Below the pieces are notes generated by a model, which did not search any database, was not told the DNA's origin, and saw only the letters and a list, made by a program, of their open reading frames with translations. 64,000 bases of DNA. Origin: Salinicola endophyticus. GTDB lineage: Bacteria; Pseudomonadota; Gammaproteobacteria; Pseudomonadales; Halomonadaceae. The stretch's first letter is position 1. Every line of letters begins with the position of its first letter. Below, piece after piece: positions 1 to 9,569 of this stretch. The stretch is taken from positions 1,550,001 through 1,614,000 of the forward strand of contig NZ_CP159578.1 in NCBI RefSeq assembly GCF_040536835.1, read 5' to 3'. A program made the translations under genes and the position numbers.

Positions 1-169
1 TCACCGCGATGGCGTTCTCCTGCAGCAGACGGTAGGTGCCGCCGGTGGAGAGCAGCTCGACGCCGCGGCCGACGAGCTCGCGGGCGAAGTCGACGATACC
101 GGTCTTGTCGGACACGCTGAGCAGGGCGCGGCTGACGGGGCGGGAGGAGGATGCGGAGTTTTGAGACAT
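1..169 (-). CDS. purH: PurH N-terminus, AICAR transformylase/IMP cyclohydrolase (partial)
   Basis: Only the first 56 codons are in the window; the gene runs off the left edge. The translation carries [19 protein letters not shown] followed by [14 protein letters not shown], the start of the MGS-like IMP cyclohydrolase domain of PurH. PurH performs the last two steps of de novo purine synthesis in the cytoplasm. The ATG at 169 is chosen because homology begins about 12 residues after it. It lies downstream of dusB-fis on the same strand, a common gammaproteobacterial arrangement. The formyltransferase half cannot be seen. The identification is secure despite the short length. Confidence 0.9.
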   Translation of the reverse strand, partial: MSQNSASSSRPVSRALLSVSDKTGIVDFARELVGRGVELLSTGGTYRLLQENAIAV

Positions 170-272
170 GCCAATCCACTCTTGTCGGTCGATCGAACGC
201 GCGCTGGAGGGCTTGAGAGTCCGAGCGGCGGGCGTTCGGTGGTGCCCCGCATGGGCGAGGCGAGGGGGAGAA

Positions 273-581
273 TCAGATCAGATCGTACTGCTTGAGCTTC
301 TTGCGCAGGGTGCCTCGGTTGAGGCCCAGCAGCTCGGCGGCGCGGGTCTGGTTACCTTCGACATGGCGCATCACGACGTCGAGCAGCGGCGCCTCTACCT
401 CGGCCAGTACCATGGTGTAGAGATGCGACACCGATTCACCCTCGAGGTGGGTGAAGTAGCGCTCCATCACTTGCTCGACGCACTCGCGCAGCGTGACTTG
501 GGAGCTCTGCTCGGCCATGTGAAGGGATTCGACCTCCAGCGGCGCATTGCCGTCGAGGTCCAGAGGCTGCCGACTGTTCAT
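273..581 (-). CDS. fis: DNA-binding protein Fis
   Basis: The 102-residue product is close to the usual length of about 98 residues. Its C-terminus carries the Fis helix-turn-helix [20 protein letters not shown] (about residues 77-96), and the central [14 protein letters not shown] helix matches the dimerisation region. Fis is a nucleoid-associated protein that bends DNA and controls rRNA and many other promoters. The start codon overlaps the dusB stop as ATGA, so the two genes are translationally coupled in the classical dusB-fis operon. purH follows 103 bases downstream. Confidence 0.95.
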   Translation of the reverse strand: MNSRQPLDLDGNAPLEVESLHMAEQSSQVTLRECVEQVMERYFTHLEGESVSHLYTMVLAEVEAPLLDVVMRHVEGNQTRAAELLGLNRGTLRKKLKQYDLI

Positions 582-1609
582 GCTGCGTGAATTCCGTTGT
601 CGATCGCGGTGTCGCCACGAAAGAGTTCATGAAGAAAAGCGAACTGCTCCGCGCTCTGCTCGAGCCGGTTGAATCGCGCGCGATGCTCGCGCCGCGGATC
701 GCGGGCGGCGAGGTACCAGCCGATATGCTTGCGCGCCACGCGGACCCCGAGATAGTCGCCGTAGTGGGCGTGCAGCGCGGTCAGATGCCGGCGCATGGTG
801 CTCTCGACTTCCGCGAGGCTGGGTGGCGCATGCTCGCGACCGGTGCGCAGGTAGTGCTCGATCTCGCGAAACAGCCACGGGTTGCCCTGGGCGCCGCGGC
901 CGATCATCACCGCGTCGGCGCCGGTATAGGCGAGCACCTCGGCGGCGCGCTGCGGCGTGGTAATATCGCCGTTGGCGAACACCGGGATCGATACCTGCTG
1001 CTTGATCGCGGCGATGGTGTCGTACTCGGCACTGCCGCTGTAGCGCTGCTCGCGGGTCCGCCCGTGGACTGCCAGGGCGGCGATGCCGGCGTTCTCGGCC
1101 AGGCGCGCGACATGCAGCGCATTGCGGCTCTGCTCACACCAGCCGGTGCGGATCTTGAGCGTCACCGGAATCTCCACCGCGGCGACCACCGCAGCGAGAA
1201 TCTCGCCGACCAGGCGCTCGTCGCGCAGCAGGGCCGAGCCGGCCGCCTTGTTGCACACCTTCTTCGCCGGGCAGCCCATGTTGATATCGATGATCTCGGC
1301 CCCGGCCTCGGCGTTCATGCGCGCGGCCTCGGCTAGCATCTGCGGATCGCCGCCGGCGATCTGGACCGAACGCGGGCCGGGCTCGCCACGGTGGATCAGG
1401 CGCTGACGCGACTTGCGGGTGTGCCAGAGCCGGCTGTCCGAGGTCACCATTTCCGACACCACCAGACCTGCGCCGAGCTCGCGACAGAGCTGGCGGAAGG
1501 GGCGATCGGTCACGCCGGCCATGGGCGCCAGAATGACCCGGTTGGGCAGTGTGTGGCAGCCGATGCGGGGCAACGCACGCTCGGGCTGCGCGGACACGGC
1601 TTCACGCAT
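578..1609 (-). CDS. dusB: tRNA-dihydrouridine synthase B
   Basis: The 343-residue FMN enzyme reduces uridine to dihydrouridine in tRNA. Visible family motifs are NRVILAPMAGVTDRPFR near the N-terminus, INMGCPAKKVCNKAAGSALL with the catalytic Cys, TLKIRTGW, VHGRTREQRY and GADAVMIGRGAQGNPW in the FMN-binding C-terminal part of the barrel. Length and motif order are normal for DusB. It is the first gene of the dusB-fis operon and overlaps fis by four bases. The ATG at 1609 gives about 15 residues before the conserved core; no strong ribosome binding site is seen. Confidence 0.95.
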   Translation of the reverse strand: MREAVSAQPERALPRIGCHTLPNRVILAPMAGVTDRPFRQLCRELGAGLVVSEMVTSDSRLWHTRKSRQRLIHRGEPGPRSVQIAGGDPQMLAEAARMNAEAGAEIIDINMGCPAKKVCNKAAGSALLRDERLVGEILAAVVAAVEIPVTLKIRTGWCEQSRNALHVARLAENAGIAALAVHGRTREQRYSGSAEYDTIAAIKQQVSIPVFANGDITTPQRAAEVLAYTGADAVMIGRGAQGNPWLFREIEHYLRTGREHAPPSLAEVESTMRRHLTALHAHYGDYLGVRVARKHIGWYLAARDPRREHRARFNRLEQSAEQFAFLHELFRGDTAIDNGIHAA

Positions 1610-1751
1610 GGTTACAGAGGCTCGGGGAAAACGGGAAGCTATGATACCGGGCGCTCCGGCTTTGTTGAAGCGCTGTTTGGTCGCACAAACGCGGCAGAAG
1701 GGCGTCGGCGGCGGGGCCCGGGCCTCGCCGCCGTTGCTCAGACGGTGGGGC

Positions 1752-2654
1752 TCAGGCGGCGGGGCGCTCGCCGCTCAGCAGCACCCAGCCCTCTTTCTCC
1801 TGTGGCGGAGCCATGCGCAGGCCCTGGTCGCGATAGGCGTCGAGCACGCTCTCGGCCTGGGCGGCGAGAATGCCGGAGAGCGCCAGGCGCCCACCGGGCG
1901 CGACGCGGCCGGCGATCTCGGCGGCGAGCTCGATCAGCGGGCCGGCGAGGATATTGGCCACGACCACTTCGAAGCGGCCCTGGCCGAGGCGCTCCGGGTA
2001 CTCCAGCAGCAGACGGCTGTCATCGAGCTGGTTACGCTCGGCGTTGTCGCGGCTGGCCTGCAGCGCCTGGGGGTCGATATCCACGCCGACCGCGGTATCC
2101 GCCCCCAGCTTGAGAGCAGCGATGGCGAGAATGCCCGAGCCGCAGCCGTAGTCGAGCACCTGCACGGCGTCTAGCGGCTGGGCGTCGAGCCAGCCGAGAC
2201 ACAGCGCGGTGGTGGGGTGGGTGCCGGTGCCGAAGGCAAGGCCCGGATCGAGCAGCAGATTGACCGCCTGAGGATCGGGGGCGGCGTGCCAGCTGGGCAC
2301 GATCCACAGCCGCTCGCCCATGCGCAGCGGCTCGAAGCCGTCCATCCACTCGCGCTCCCAGTCACGGTCGGCGAGGAGTTCATACTCGATCTGCGGCGCG
2401 GGGTCTTCCGGCGCCTGTTCGGCCCAGGCGCGCTGGACCCGCTCGATCATCGCCTCGACCCCCTCGAGATCGTCGTAGAGGCCGGTCAGGACCGTCTCCT
2501 GCCACAGCGGCGTGGTGCCGCGGTCGGGCTCGAAGACCGGGTCGTCGTGGGCATCCTGCAGGGTGATCGCGCTGGCGCCCTCGGCCAGCAGCAGCTCCTC
2601 GAGCCACTCGGCCTGTTCGGGGGCGATATGCGCCTTGAGTTGTAGCCACGCCAT
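1752..2654 (-). CDS. prmA: Ribosomal protein L11 methyltransferase
   Basis: The 300-residue protein is a SAM-dependent methyltransferase that trimethylates ribosomal protein L11. The N-terminal substrate-recognition domain (about residues 1-110) starts MAWLQLKAHIAPEQAEWLEE. The catalytic domain shows LAFGTGTHPTTALCL, the SAM site DYGCGSGILAIAALKLGA and the VVANILAGPL motif. The start at 2654 is supported by AAGGAG about 7 bases upstream. It follows accC on the same strand, as in Pseudomonas and other gammaproteobacteria, with a strong stem-loop (2693-2750) in the gap between them. Confidence 0.95.
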   Translation of the reverse strand: MAWLQLKAHIAPEQAEWLEELLLAEGASAITLQDAHDDPVFEPDRGTTPLWQETVLTGLYDDLEGVEAMIERVQRAWAEQAPEDPAPQIEYELLADRDWEREWMDGFEPLRMGERLWIVPSWHAAPDPQAVNLLLDPGLAFGTGTHPTTALCLGWLDAQPLDAVQVLDYGCGSGILAIAALKLGADTAVGVDIDPQALQASRDNAERNQLDDSRLLLEYPERLGQGRFEVVVANILAGPLIELAAEIAGRVAPGGRLALSGILAAQAESVLDAYRDQGLRMAPPQEKEGWVLLSGERPAA

Positions 2655-2692
2655 GGCGGCTCTCCTTGATCTCGTCGGTGGGGGCGAACGCA

Positions 2693-2750
2693 GACGGGGC
2701 GGTCATCCCGAGGGGCTTGAGACAGATCCCCAGAGCATGACCGCCCCGTC
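2693..2750 (-). terminator. Long inverted repeat between accC and prmA
   Basis: GACGGGGCGGTCAT (2693-2706) is repeated exactly in inverted form as ATGACCGCCCCGTC (2737-2750). The 30-base loop itself contains GGGG/CCCC arms. The structure begins 16 bases after the accC stop, so on the minus strand it would form at the 3' end of the accBC message. There is no T-tract, so it is either a weak or Rho-assisted terminator or an mRNA-stabilising structure that uncouples prmA from accBC. Confidence 0.45.
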
Positions 2751-2765
2751 GTGACGCGCCGCGAA

Positions 2766-4109
2766 TCAGCTCAGGCCGAGCTTCTTCTCGAGGTAGTGGA
2801 TGTTGACCCCACCTTTCTGGAAGGCGCTGTCACGCACCAGATCCTTCTGCAGGTCGGTATTGGTCTTGATGCCTTCCACCAGCAGCTCGTCGAGGGCGTT
2901 GCGCATGCGCACCAGGGCGATCTCGCGATCCGCGCCCCAGGTGATCAGCTTGCCGATCAGCGAGTCGTAGTGGGGCGGTACGGTGTAGCCGGTATAGATG
3001 TGCGAATCCATGCGTACGCCCAGGCCACCCGGCGGGTGGTAGAGGTCGATCTTGCCGGGCGAGGGCATGAAGGTGCGCGAGTCCTCGGCGTTGATGCGGC
3101 ACTCGAAGGCGTGGCCGTTGAGCTGGACCTCCTCCTGGCGGATCGACAGCGGCAGACCGCTGGCGATGCGCAGCTGCTCCTTCACGATATCCACCCCGGT
3201 GACCATCTCGGTGACCGGATGCTCGACCTGGACGCGCGTGTTCATCTCGATGAAGAAGAACTGGCCGTTCTCGTAGAGGAACTCGAAGGTGCCGGCGCCG
3301 CGGTAGTTGATCTCGATACAGGCGTCGGTACACGCCTTGAGCACCTGGGCGCGCGCTTCGGGATCGAGGTGCGGCGCGGGGGCCTCCTCCAGCACCTTCT
3401 GGTGGCGCCGCTGCAGCGAGCAGTCGCGGTCATAGAGGTGGATGGCGTTGCCCTGACCGTCGGCGATCACCTGGACTTCCACGTGGCGCGGGTTCTCCAG
3501 GAACTTCTCCATGTAGACGGTGCCGTCGCCGAACGCCGCAGCCGCCTCGGCACGGGTCACGCTGACCGCCTTGGCCACTTCGTCGTCGTTGCGTACCACG
3601 CGCATGCCGCGGCCACCGCCGCCGGCCGCGGCCTTGATGATCACCGGATAGCCGATACGCGCGGCGATCCGGCGAATCTCTTCGCCATCTTCCGGCAGCG
3701 GGCCATCGGAGCCCGGCACCGTGGGGACGCCGGCTTCCTTCATGGCGTTGATCGCGCTGACCTTGTCGCCCATCAGGCGGATGGTCTCGGCGCGCGGGCC
3801 GACGAACACGAAGCCCGAGCGCTCGACCTGTTCGGCAAAATTGGCGTTCTCCGAGAGAAAGCCGTAGCCGGGGTGGATCGCGGTCGAGTCGGTGACTTCG
3901 GCGGCGCTGATCAGTGCCGGGATATTGAGATAGGACTGCGCGGATGACGCCGGGCCGATACAGACCGCTTCGTCCGCCAGTCGCACGTGCATCAGGTCGC
4001 GGTCGGCCTTGGAGTGGACCGCCACGGTCTTGATCCCCAGCTCCTTGCACGCGCGCAGGACGCGCAGTGCAATCTCGCCTCGGTTGGCGATGAGTACCTT
4101 GTCCAACAT
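2766..4109 (-). CDS. accC: Acetyl-CoA carboxylase, biotin carboxylase subunit
   Basis: The 447-residue ATP-grasp enzyme carboxylates the biotin carried on AccB, the first half-reaction of acetyl-CoA carboxylase in fatty acid synthesis. Motifs seen in order are [20 protein letters not shown] at the N-terminus, [11 protein letters not shown], the glycine-rich ATP loop [10 protein letters not shown], and [14 protein letters not shown] with catalytic residues. The length is the usual one. The gene starts 21 bases after the accB stop and forms an operon with it, with aroQ further upstream. Confidence 0.97.
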   Translation of the reverse strand: MLDKVLIANRGEIALRVLRACKELGIKTVAVHSKADRDLMHVRLADEAVCIGPASSAQSYLNIPALISAAEVTDSTAIHPGYGFLSENANFAEQVERSGFVFVGPRAETIRLMGDKVSAINAMKEAGVPTVPGSDGPLPEDGEEIRRIAARIGYPVIIKAAAGGGGRGMRVVRNDDEVAKAVSVTRAEAAAAFGDGTVYMEKFLENPRHVEVQVIADGQGNAIHLYDRDCSLQRRHQKVLEEAPAPHLDPEARAQVLKACTDACIEINYRGAGTFEFLYENGQFFFIEMNTRVQVEHPVTEMVTGVDIVKEQLRIASGLPLSIRQEEVQLNGHAFECRINAEDSRTFMPSPGKIDLYHPPGGLGVRMDSHIYTGYTVPPHYDSLIGKLITWGADREIALVRMRNALDELLVEGIKTNTDLQKDLVRDSAFQKGGVNIHYLEKKLGLS

Positions 4110-4130
4110 GATGGTTTCGCCCGTGTCGCC

Positions 4131-4598
4131 TTAGTTGATGATGATCATCGGCTGGTCGAACTCGACCGGCTCGCCATCCTCGACCAGGATTGCCTCGACC
4201 ACGCCGTCTTTGTCGGCTTCGATCTGGTTCATCATTTTCATCGCTTCGACGATGCACACGGTATCGCCTTTCTTGATGCTCTGACCGACTTCGACGAACG
4301 CCTTGGCACCCGGCGCCGGCGAGCGGTAGAAGGTGCCGACCATCGGCGAGGTGACCGCGTGGCCCAGCGGCTGGACCGGCGCCGGCTCGGCCGGATCGGC
4401 GGCGGGTGCGCTCGGCTCGGCGGTGTGCTGCGGTGCGTAGTGCATCGACTGGGGCATCATCATCGGCTGCTGGGCAGCGCCGAAACCGTGGGGATGACGG
4501 CTGATGCGCACCGACTCTTCGCCTTCCTGGATCTCGATTTCGCTGATGTTGGACTCTTCGAGCAGTTCGATGAGTTTCTTGACTTTGCGGATATCCAT
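4131..4598 (-). CDS. accB: Acetyl-CoA carboxylase biotin carboxyl carrier protein
   Basis: The 155-residue protein starts [20 protein letters not shown], as in other AccB proteins, which fixes the start at 4598. An Ala/Pro-rich flexible linker (about residues 40-80) leads into the C-terminal biotinyl domain, where EAMKMMNQI contains the Lys that receives biotin. AccB carries CO2 from AccC to the carboxyltransferase AccAD. It is co-directional with accC (21-base gap) and lies about 100 bases after aroQ. Confidence 0.97.
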   Translation of the reverse strand: MDIRKVKKLIELLEESNISEIEIQEGEESVRISRHPHGFGAAQQPMMMPQSMHYAPQHTAEPSAPAADPAEPAPVQPLGHAVTSPMVGTFYRSPAPGAKAFVEVGQSIKKGDTVCIVEAMKMMNQIEADKDGVVEAILVEDGEPVEFDQPMIIIN

Positions 4599-4701
4599 GG
4601 TGATGTCTCGGCTCCGTGAGGGTGGAAGAAGTCTTGATGAATGTCTGTGGTGGCCAGCACGAGGCCACCGTGGAAAGGCTGTTTCCGCGCCGACGGGGTG
4701 T

Positions 4702-5145
4702 TCAGTCGCGCGCCAGCTGGGCCAGGGCCGCGTCCAGCGCCAGACTGTAGCTGTCGGCACCGAAACCGGCGATGACGCCGCGCGCGACGTCGGTGAAGTA
4801 GGAGTGAGCGCGGAACGGCTCGCGCGCGTGCACGTTCGACAGGTGCAGCTCGATGAACGGAATGGCGACACCGGTGAGGGCATCGCGCAGCGCCACGCTG
4901 GTATGCGTGAAGGCGGCCGGATTGAGCAGGATGAAATCGATCCGCTCCTCGCGGGCACGATGAACGCGCTCGACCAGCTCGTGCTCGGCGTTGGATTGCA
5001 GCCACTCGAGCTGGTGTCCGGCGGACAGCGCGCGCTGGGTCAGCGTCACGCGGATATCGTCGAGGGTCGTGGTCCCGTAGACCTCGGGCTCGCGGGTACC
5101 CAGCAGGTTGAGATTGGGGCCGTTGAGAACCAGTAGTCTAGCCAT
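4702..5145 (-). CDS. aroQ: Type II 3-dehydroquinate dehydratase
   Basis: The 147-residue cytoplasmic enzyme converts 3-dehydroquinate to 3-dehydroshikimate in the shikimate pathway. It begins [20 protein letters not shown] with the active-site loop around the conserved Arg and Tyr (EVYG), and has [16 protein letters not shown] and [18 protein letters not shown] further on. The start at 5145 is chosen over an ATG 60 bases upstream because AAGGA lies 6 bases before it and family proteins start here. The order aroQ-accB-accC is standard in pseudomonads and relatives. Confidence 0.95.
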   Translation of the reverse strand: MARLLVLNGPNLNLLGTREPEVYGTTTLDDIRVTLTQRALSAGHQLEWLQSNAEHELVERVHRAREERIDFILLNPAAFTHTSVALRDALTGVAIPFIELHLSNVHAREPFRAHSYFTDVARGVIAGFGADSYSLALDAALAQLARD

Positions 5146-5251
5146 GCCTGTCCTTGCGCTGTTAACCCTGTCGTACTTCGCTGAGATGACGTCACTTTCA
5201 TGCAAGATGGCAGCACGGGCGACTCATTTGCGCTGCTGCAGGAGTTTGCCG

Positions 5252-5280
5252 AAAAAAGCCCAGAGTGTCTAGCCTGGGAC
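5252..5280 (-). terminator. Possible terminator downstream of dsbD
   Basis: Read on the minus strand, the segment forms a short stem (CCCAG with CTGGG, 10-base loop) followed by a run of six T residues at 5257-5252. It lies about 90 bases after the dsbD stop and before the aroQ promoter region. The stem is short, so the call is tentative. Confidence 0.45.
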
Positions 5281-5369
5281 GCGAACGATGTTCGCTAACC
5301 GCCCGCTCTGGCCCGGGCGCGCTAGGCTCACCTCGGCGGGGTGTGATTGGCCCGAGCCGGCAATGCGGG

Positions 5370-7487
5370 TCACCCCCGCGAGCGCGAGGACATGAGCGCG
5401 TCGAGGTGAGTGGCCAGTGCCGCAGCGCCGATCTCGCCCTGGATACGCGCGGCGCGTCTTTCGCCATCGCCATCGAAAAACAGCAGTGCCGGCGGGCCGA
5501 AGAGCCCGTAGCGCGAGAGCAGGGCGCGGCTTGCCGGGCTATCGGCGCTGACATCGGCCCGAATCAGCGTGAACCCGGCCAGGCGCTCGGCCACCGCGGG
5601 GGCGGGGAATACCTGGTGCTCCATCACCTGACAGGCGATACACCAGTCGGCGCTGACATCGATCATCACCGGACGGTCGGCGCGCCTGGCCTCGTCCAGC
5701 GCCGCCTGCAACTGAGCGTTGCTGGTGACGGTGGCGAACTGTGGCGCCGTAGGGCTGCTCTGGGTGGGGCTTCCGACGCCGGGCGCGAGCGGGCGCAGCG
5801 GGTCACCGCCGCCCTGGGCCGCGCCCCACGCCAGCGCTACGCCCCACACCAGCAGCAGCCAGCCCAACGCTTGACGCAGCCGCGGCCAGCCGGGCGGCGT
5901 GCGCAGATCGAGCGCGCCCAGCGCCAGCGCGCAGGCGAGCGCCAGCAGCGCCCACAGCAGCAGCGTCAGCGACCCGGGCAGCAGCCGCGCCAGCAGCCAG
6001 ATGGCCAGGCCCAGCAGCAGCACGCCGAACAGCGCCTTGACCCCGTTCATCCAGGCACCGGCCTGCGGCAGCAGCCGGGCGCCGAAGGTGCCGGCCACGA
6101 CCAGCGGCAGACCCATGCCCAGCCCCAGGGCGAGCAGGGCGAGGGCGCCGCCAAGGACGTCGCCGGTGGTTGAGATGAACACCAGGGCGCCGGCCAGGGG
6201 CGCCGAGACGCAGGGTGAGACCACCAGCACCGACAGCGCACCGGCGGCGGCCAGGCCCAGCGGGCCGCTGCGCTGCAGGCGCTGCTGCCAGGTATCCGCA
6301 CGCTGACGCAGGCGGTTCGGCAGACGCAGCTCGAAGGCGCCGAACAGCGCGGCGGCAAAGGCCGCGAAGAGCAGTGCCAGCGGGACCAGCACCCAGGCCG
6401 ACTGCAGCCGCGCCTGCAGGTTGAGCGAGGCGCCGAACAGCCCCATCAGGGTACCGAGCAGGGTGAAGGTGGCGGCCATGCCCGCGACATAGCTGAGCGA
6501 GAGCCCCAGGGCGCGCCGTCGCGAGGCGTTCTGGCCGACGATGATAGCGGTCAGGATGGGCAGCATCGGCAGCACGCAGGGGGTGAAGGTCAGGCCCACC
6601 CCGGCTAGAAAGAACAGCGCCAGGGTGCCCAGCCCCAGCCCCTGACCGAGCAGCGTCTGGAAACGGGCGTCGGCGCTGAGTGGCAGCGCGCCGTCGCCGA
6701 TGTCTTTGGCTGAGCCGCCCGGCTCGGCGGTGGGCGGGTTGGAGGCGGTGTCATTGGCAGGCTGGCCGGACGGCGCGATATCGCTGCCGGGTGTCTGATC
6801 GGGGAACGGATCGGCCTGGGGCCCTGAATTGGCCTGAGGTAGCGGATCGGCCTGGGGCCGTTGATCGGTTCGAGATAGCGAATCGGGCTGAGATGGCGCG
6901 GCGAATAGCGCGCGCGGATCGCCAGCGCGAGCGTCGCTGGCGGCCAGCGGTGACGCCTGGGCGTCGTCGCTGGCATCGGTGAACGCCGCCGGGGCGCCCC
7001 CGGCGCGGGCTGCGAGGCGCCAGTGCTCCGGCGGATAGCAGAGGCCGGCATCGGCGCAGCCCTGGAAACTCAGTGTCAGTGCCAGGGGCGTGCCGCTCGC
7101 CCGGGCGCTGGTCTCGGGCAAGGGCGCGCTCAGCACCACGCTGTCGCGAAAGATGTGCACCGGACCCAGATAGGGGTCCTGCTTGAAGGTTCCCGGCGGT
7201 ATCGTCAGCGGCGTCAGCGCCTCGCCGTTGGCATCGGCCAGGGCGAAGCGCTGGCGATAGAGATAGTGTCCGGGGCGGGCGCGCAGGCCGACGTAGACGC
7301 GCTCGGCGTCATGCCAGGCGTAGGCGTGGAAAGCCTCGGTCACCGGCAGGAACTCGGCCGGTTCGGCGCTGGCGAAGGGTGACGTGTCACGGGAGACGGA
7401 GAACGAGCTCTGGGCCTGCGCCAGCGATGTCAGCAGGCAGAGAGCGAGGATGAGCAAGCAGCGCGAAGAGAACGACATGCGTGACAC
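5370..7487 (-). CDS. dsbD: Thiol:disulfide interchange protein DsbD
   Basis: The 705-residue membrane reductase passes electrons from cytoplasmic thioredoxin to periplasmic partners such as DsbC. After a signal peptide (LLILALCLLTSLAQA, about residues 11-25) comes the alpha domain with the Cys pair in CADAGLCYPPEHW. A linker of about 90 residues follows, then eight or so membrane segments with the redox cysteines in TFTPCVLPMLP and VVSPCVSAPLAG. The C-terminal thioredoxin-like gamma domain has the CxxC in SADWCIACQVMEHQVF. It is longer than the E. coli protein of about 565 residues, mainly because of a Pro/Gln/Asp-rich linker built from imperfect repeats. Confidence 0.95.
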   Translation of the reverse strand: MSRMSFSSRCLLILALCLLTSLAQAQSSFSVSRDTSPFASAEPAEFLPVTEAFHAYAWHDAERVYVGLRARPGHYLYRQRFALADANGEALTPLTIPPGTFKQDPYLGPVHIFRDSVVLSAPLPETSARASGTPLALTLSFQGCADAGLCYPPEHWRLAARAGGAPAAFTDASDDAQASPLAASDARAGDPRALFAAPSQPDSLSRTDQRPQADPLPQANSGPQADPFPDQTPGSDIAPSGQPANDTASNPPTAEPGGSAKDIGDGALPLSADARFQTLLGQGLGLGTLALFFLAGVGLTFTPCVLPMLPILTAIIVGQNASRRRALGLSLSYVAGMAATFTLLGTLMGLFGASLNLQARLQSAWVLVPLALLFAAFAAALFGAFELRLPNRLRQRADTWQQRLQRSGPLGLAAAGALSVLVVSPCVSAPLAGALVFISTTGDVLGGALALLALGLGMGLPLVVAGTFGARLLPQAGAWMNGVKALFGVLLLGLAIWLLARLLPGSLTLLLWALLALACALALGALDLRTPPGWPRLRQALGWLLLVWGVALAWGAAQGGGDPLRPLAPGVGSPTQSSPTAPQFATVTSNAQLQAALDEARRADRPVMIDVSADWCIACQVMEHQVFPAPAVAERLAGFTLIRADVSADSPASRALLSRYGLFGPPALLFFDGDGERRAARIQGEIGAAALATHLDALMSSRSRG

Positions 7488-7737
7488 GGAATCCTGATCG
7501 GGTTGGCGTAGCGGAGCGCCGCTGTGGGGTTGCAGGCCAGAAGGCAGGCCGCAGCCGTTGGAGTGTGCAGCGCGGCAAAAGTGCCATGATCGGAGCCGGG
7601 ACAGGGGCCCGACGGATCATCCCGGTATGCAGCGAAAGGCGGGCTGCGCGCCGCCGGGAGCATGATAGGATAAGTGACGCACGTCTCCCAATGAACGTCT
7701 CTCGACGCCCTCAACTATGTCAAGACAAGGATCGTCC

Positions 7738-8766
7738 ATGGCTCTGTTTCGCAAGAAGGCGCCGCTGTCGCGCACCGAGGTCCTCGAAACACCGCAGTAC
7801 GGCTGGATCTGGAAGCCCTTGGTGGCGCTGGTGGCGATCTACCTGCTGATCTGCATCGTGCTGGGCATCTGGTGGAGCTGGACGCCGTCACCGGTCGACC
7901 CGCGCCAGGCGGTGGCGCTGCAGCGTGGCGTACCGGAGAGCGCTGGTCACAACCAACAAGCGGCGATCAAGCCCGGCGAGGCGTTGCTGGCGACCAATAT
8001 CGAACTGCTCGACGCCCTGCTCGACAAGCCCGGTGGTTATCTGCGCAATGACGTCATGCCGCCGGGTCTGTGGCTCGACAACATGCCCAACTGGGAAGCC
8101 GGCGTGACCCAGCAGGTGCAGAGCTCGGTGGCCTCGCTCGGCAGCGCGCTCGAGGTCGGCCAGGCGCCGCTCAAGGCCGCCGACGAAGCGCTCGCCGGCG
8201 ATCTCGACAGCTGGCGCTGGCCCGAGTCCGAGACGCTGCTGCGCGCGGCGCGTAACAATCTCGGCGAAGCCTTTTCGGCGCTCGACAACAGCGGTGCCGG
8301 TACTCCGACCCAGGACGCGGCAGCCTCGACGCCGACCCAGGCCCCCAGAGCGCTCGACGCCGAGACCCTGAAGGCCTGGCTGGCCCAGGTGCAGCGCCAG
8401 CTCGAGACCCAGACGCAGGCACTGGCGGCCAGTGTCGGGCGCTCGCCGGGCGGCGGCCAGGCGGTCGAGAGCACCCCGTGGTTCCGTATCGACAACGTCT
8501 TCTTCAAGACCCGTGGCACCACCTGGGCGCTGCTGCAACTGGTGCAGGCGGCGCGCATCGACTACGCCGAAGCGATCGAGCAGGCCGGGCAGGGCAAGGC
8601 CTTCGATCAGCTGATCGCCGAACTCAAGGCGTCCCAGGCGCAGGTGTGGAGCCCGGTGATCCTCAACGGCTCGGGTTTCGGCTTCTTCGCCAACCACTCG
8701 CTGATGATGGCCAACTACACCGTGCGGGCGACGCAGTTGATTGGGCAGATCCGCAGCGCTCTATAA
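7738..8766 (+). CDS. DUF2333 family inner-membrane protein
   Basis: The 342-residue protein has one N-terminal membrane segment (about residues 20-44, LVALVAIYLLICIVLGIWW) and a large, presumably periplasmic, helical domain. It resembles the DUF2333 family found in Halomonas, Pseudomonas and relatives, whose function is unknown to me. The start at 7738 is preferred over an ATG 21 bases upstream because AAGGA sits 6 bases before it and the protein then begins MALFRKKAPL. It is transcribed divergently from dsbD; no operon partner is visible. Confidence 0.8.
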   Translation: MALFRKKAPLSRTEVLETPQYGWIWKPLVALVAIYLLICIVLGIWWSWTPSPVDPRQAVALQRGVPESAGHNQQAAIKPGEALLATNIELLDALLDKPGGYLRNDVMPPGLWLDNMPNWEAGVTQQVQSSVASLGSALEVGQAPLKAADEALAGDLDSWRWPESETLLRAARNNLGEAFSALDNSGAGTPTQDAAASTPTQAPRALDAETLKAWLAQVQRQLETQTQALAASVGRSPGGGQAVESTPWFRIDNVFFKTRGTTWALLQLVQAARIDYAEAIEQAGQGKAFDQLIAELKASQAQVWSPVILNGSGFGFFANHSLMMANYTVRATQLIGQIRSAL

Positions 8767-8810
8767 ATCGTCAGGCCGCAGCGCACAAGCGCTGACGAAT
8801 ACTTCCGCTT

Positions 8811-8846
8811 AAAACACAAGCGCCGCCCCTGGGGGCGGCGCTTGTG
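8811..8846 (-). terminator. Rho-independent terminator of ppa
   Basis: A perfect stem pairs CACAAGCGCCGCCCC (8815-8829) with GGGGCGGCGCTTGTG (8832-8846). On the minus strand it is followed by TTTT (8814-8811), which suits termination of ppa 40 bases downstream of its stop. It may also stop transcription from the plus-strand gene ending at 8766, though there is no T-tract on that side. Confidence 0.75.
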
Positions 8847-8886
8847 GTTGGGCAGGCCGCGATCGCGGCGCCCGGGGAGGCGTGGC

Positions 8887-9417
8887 TTATTCGCTGGCGT
8901 AGGCGGCGACAGCCTTCTCGATCGCCTTGCGCGCGGCATCGGCGCCGTCCCATGAGTCGATCTTGACCCATTTGCCCTTCTCGAGATCCTTGTAGTTCTC
9001 GAAGAAGTGGGCGATCTGCTGGCGCAGCAGCTCGGGCAGGTCGGTCACTTCGTGGACGTCGTCGTAGAGCGCGGTGAGTTTCTGGTGCGGCACGCAGACC
9101 AGCTTGGCATCTTCACCGGCTTCATCCGACATGTTGAGAACGCCGACCGGGCGCGCGCGGATCACGCTGCCGGGCTGTACCGGGTAGGGCGTGACCACCA
9201 GGGCGTCGAGCGGGTCGCCGTCATCGGCCAGGGTGTGGGGGATGAAACCGTAGTTGGCCGGATAGAACATCGGCGTGGCCATGAAGCGATCCACCACCAG
9301 GGCATCCATGTCCTTGTCGATTTCGTACTTGATCGGCGCGTGGTTGGCGGGAATCTCGATCGCCACGTACACGTCGTTGGGGAGATCCTTTCCGGCGGGA
9401 ATCTTGTCGAAACTCAT
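8887..9417 (-). CDS. ppa: Inorganic pyrophosphatase
   Basis: The 176-residue family I enzyme hydrolyses pyrophosphate to phosphate and drives biosynthetic reactions forward. The signature [10 protein letters not shown] with metal-binding Asp residues is present, as are [20 protein letters not shown] near the N-terminus and [14 protein letters not shown] near the C-terminus. The length equals that of E. coli Ppa. Two adjacent ATG codons exist (9420 and 9417); AAGGA lies 7 bases before the second, which is chosen. It is a single-gene unit with a clear terminator. Confidence 0.96.
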   Translation of the reverse strand: MSFDKIPAGKDLPNDVYVAIEIPANHAPIKYEIDKDMDALVVDRFMATPMFYPANYGFIPHTLADDGDPLDALVVTPYPVQPGSVIRARPVGVLNMSDEAGEDAKLVCVPHQKLTALYDDVHEVTDLPELLRQQIAHFFENYKDLEKGKWVKIDSWDGADAARKAIEKAVAAYASE

Positions 9418-9569
9418 CATCGAGTCCTTGCGGTTTGCAGGTTGAACACCAGCGGGCGAAAATCCCACGGATTATACGAATAGGCTAGGCCGATTACCAA
9501 TCCGTCCCCGGCGCCCGCATGTCGGGAAGCGGCCGTCGCCGGCACAGACCACCCGTGGGGAGAAGATCG

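Noticed and set aside
2751..3947. A 398-codon open frame on the plus strand opposite accC
   Set aside because: It is a shadow of accC produced by high GC third positions; accC has all family motifs and no known protein is recognised in the opposite frame.
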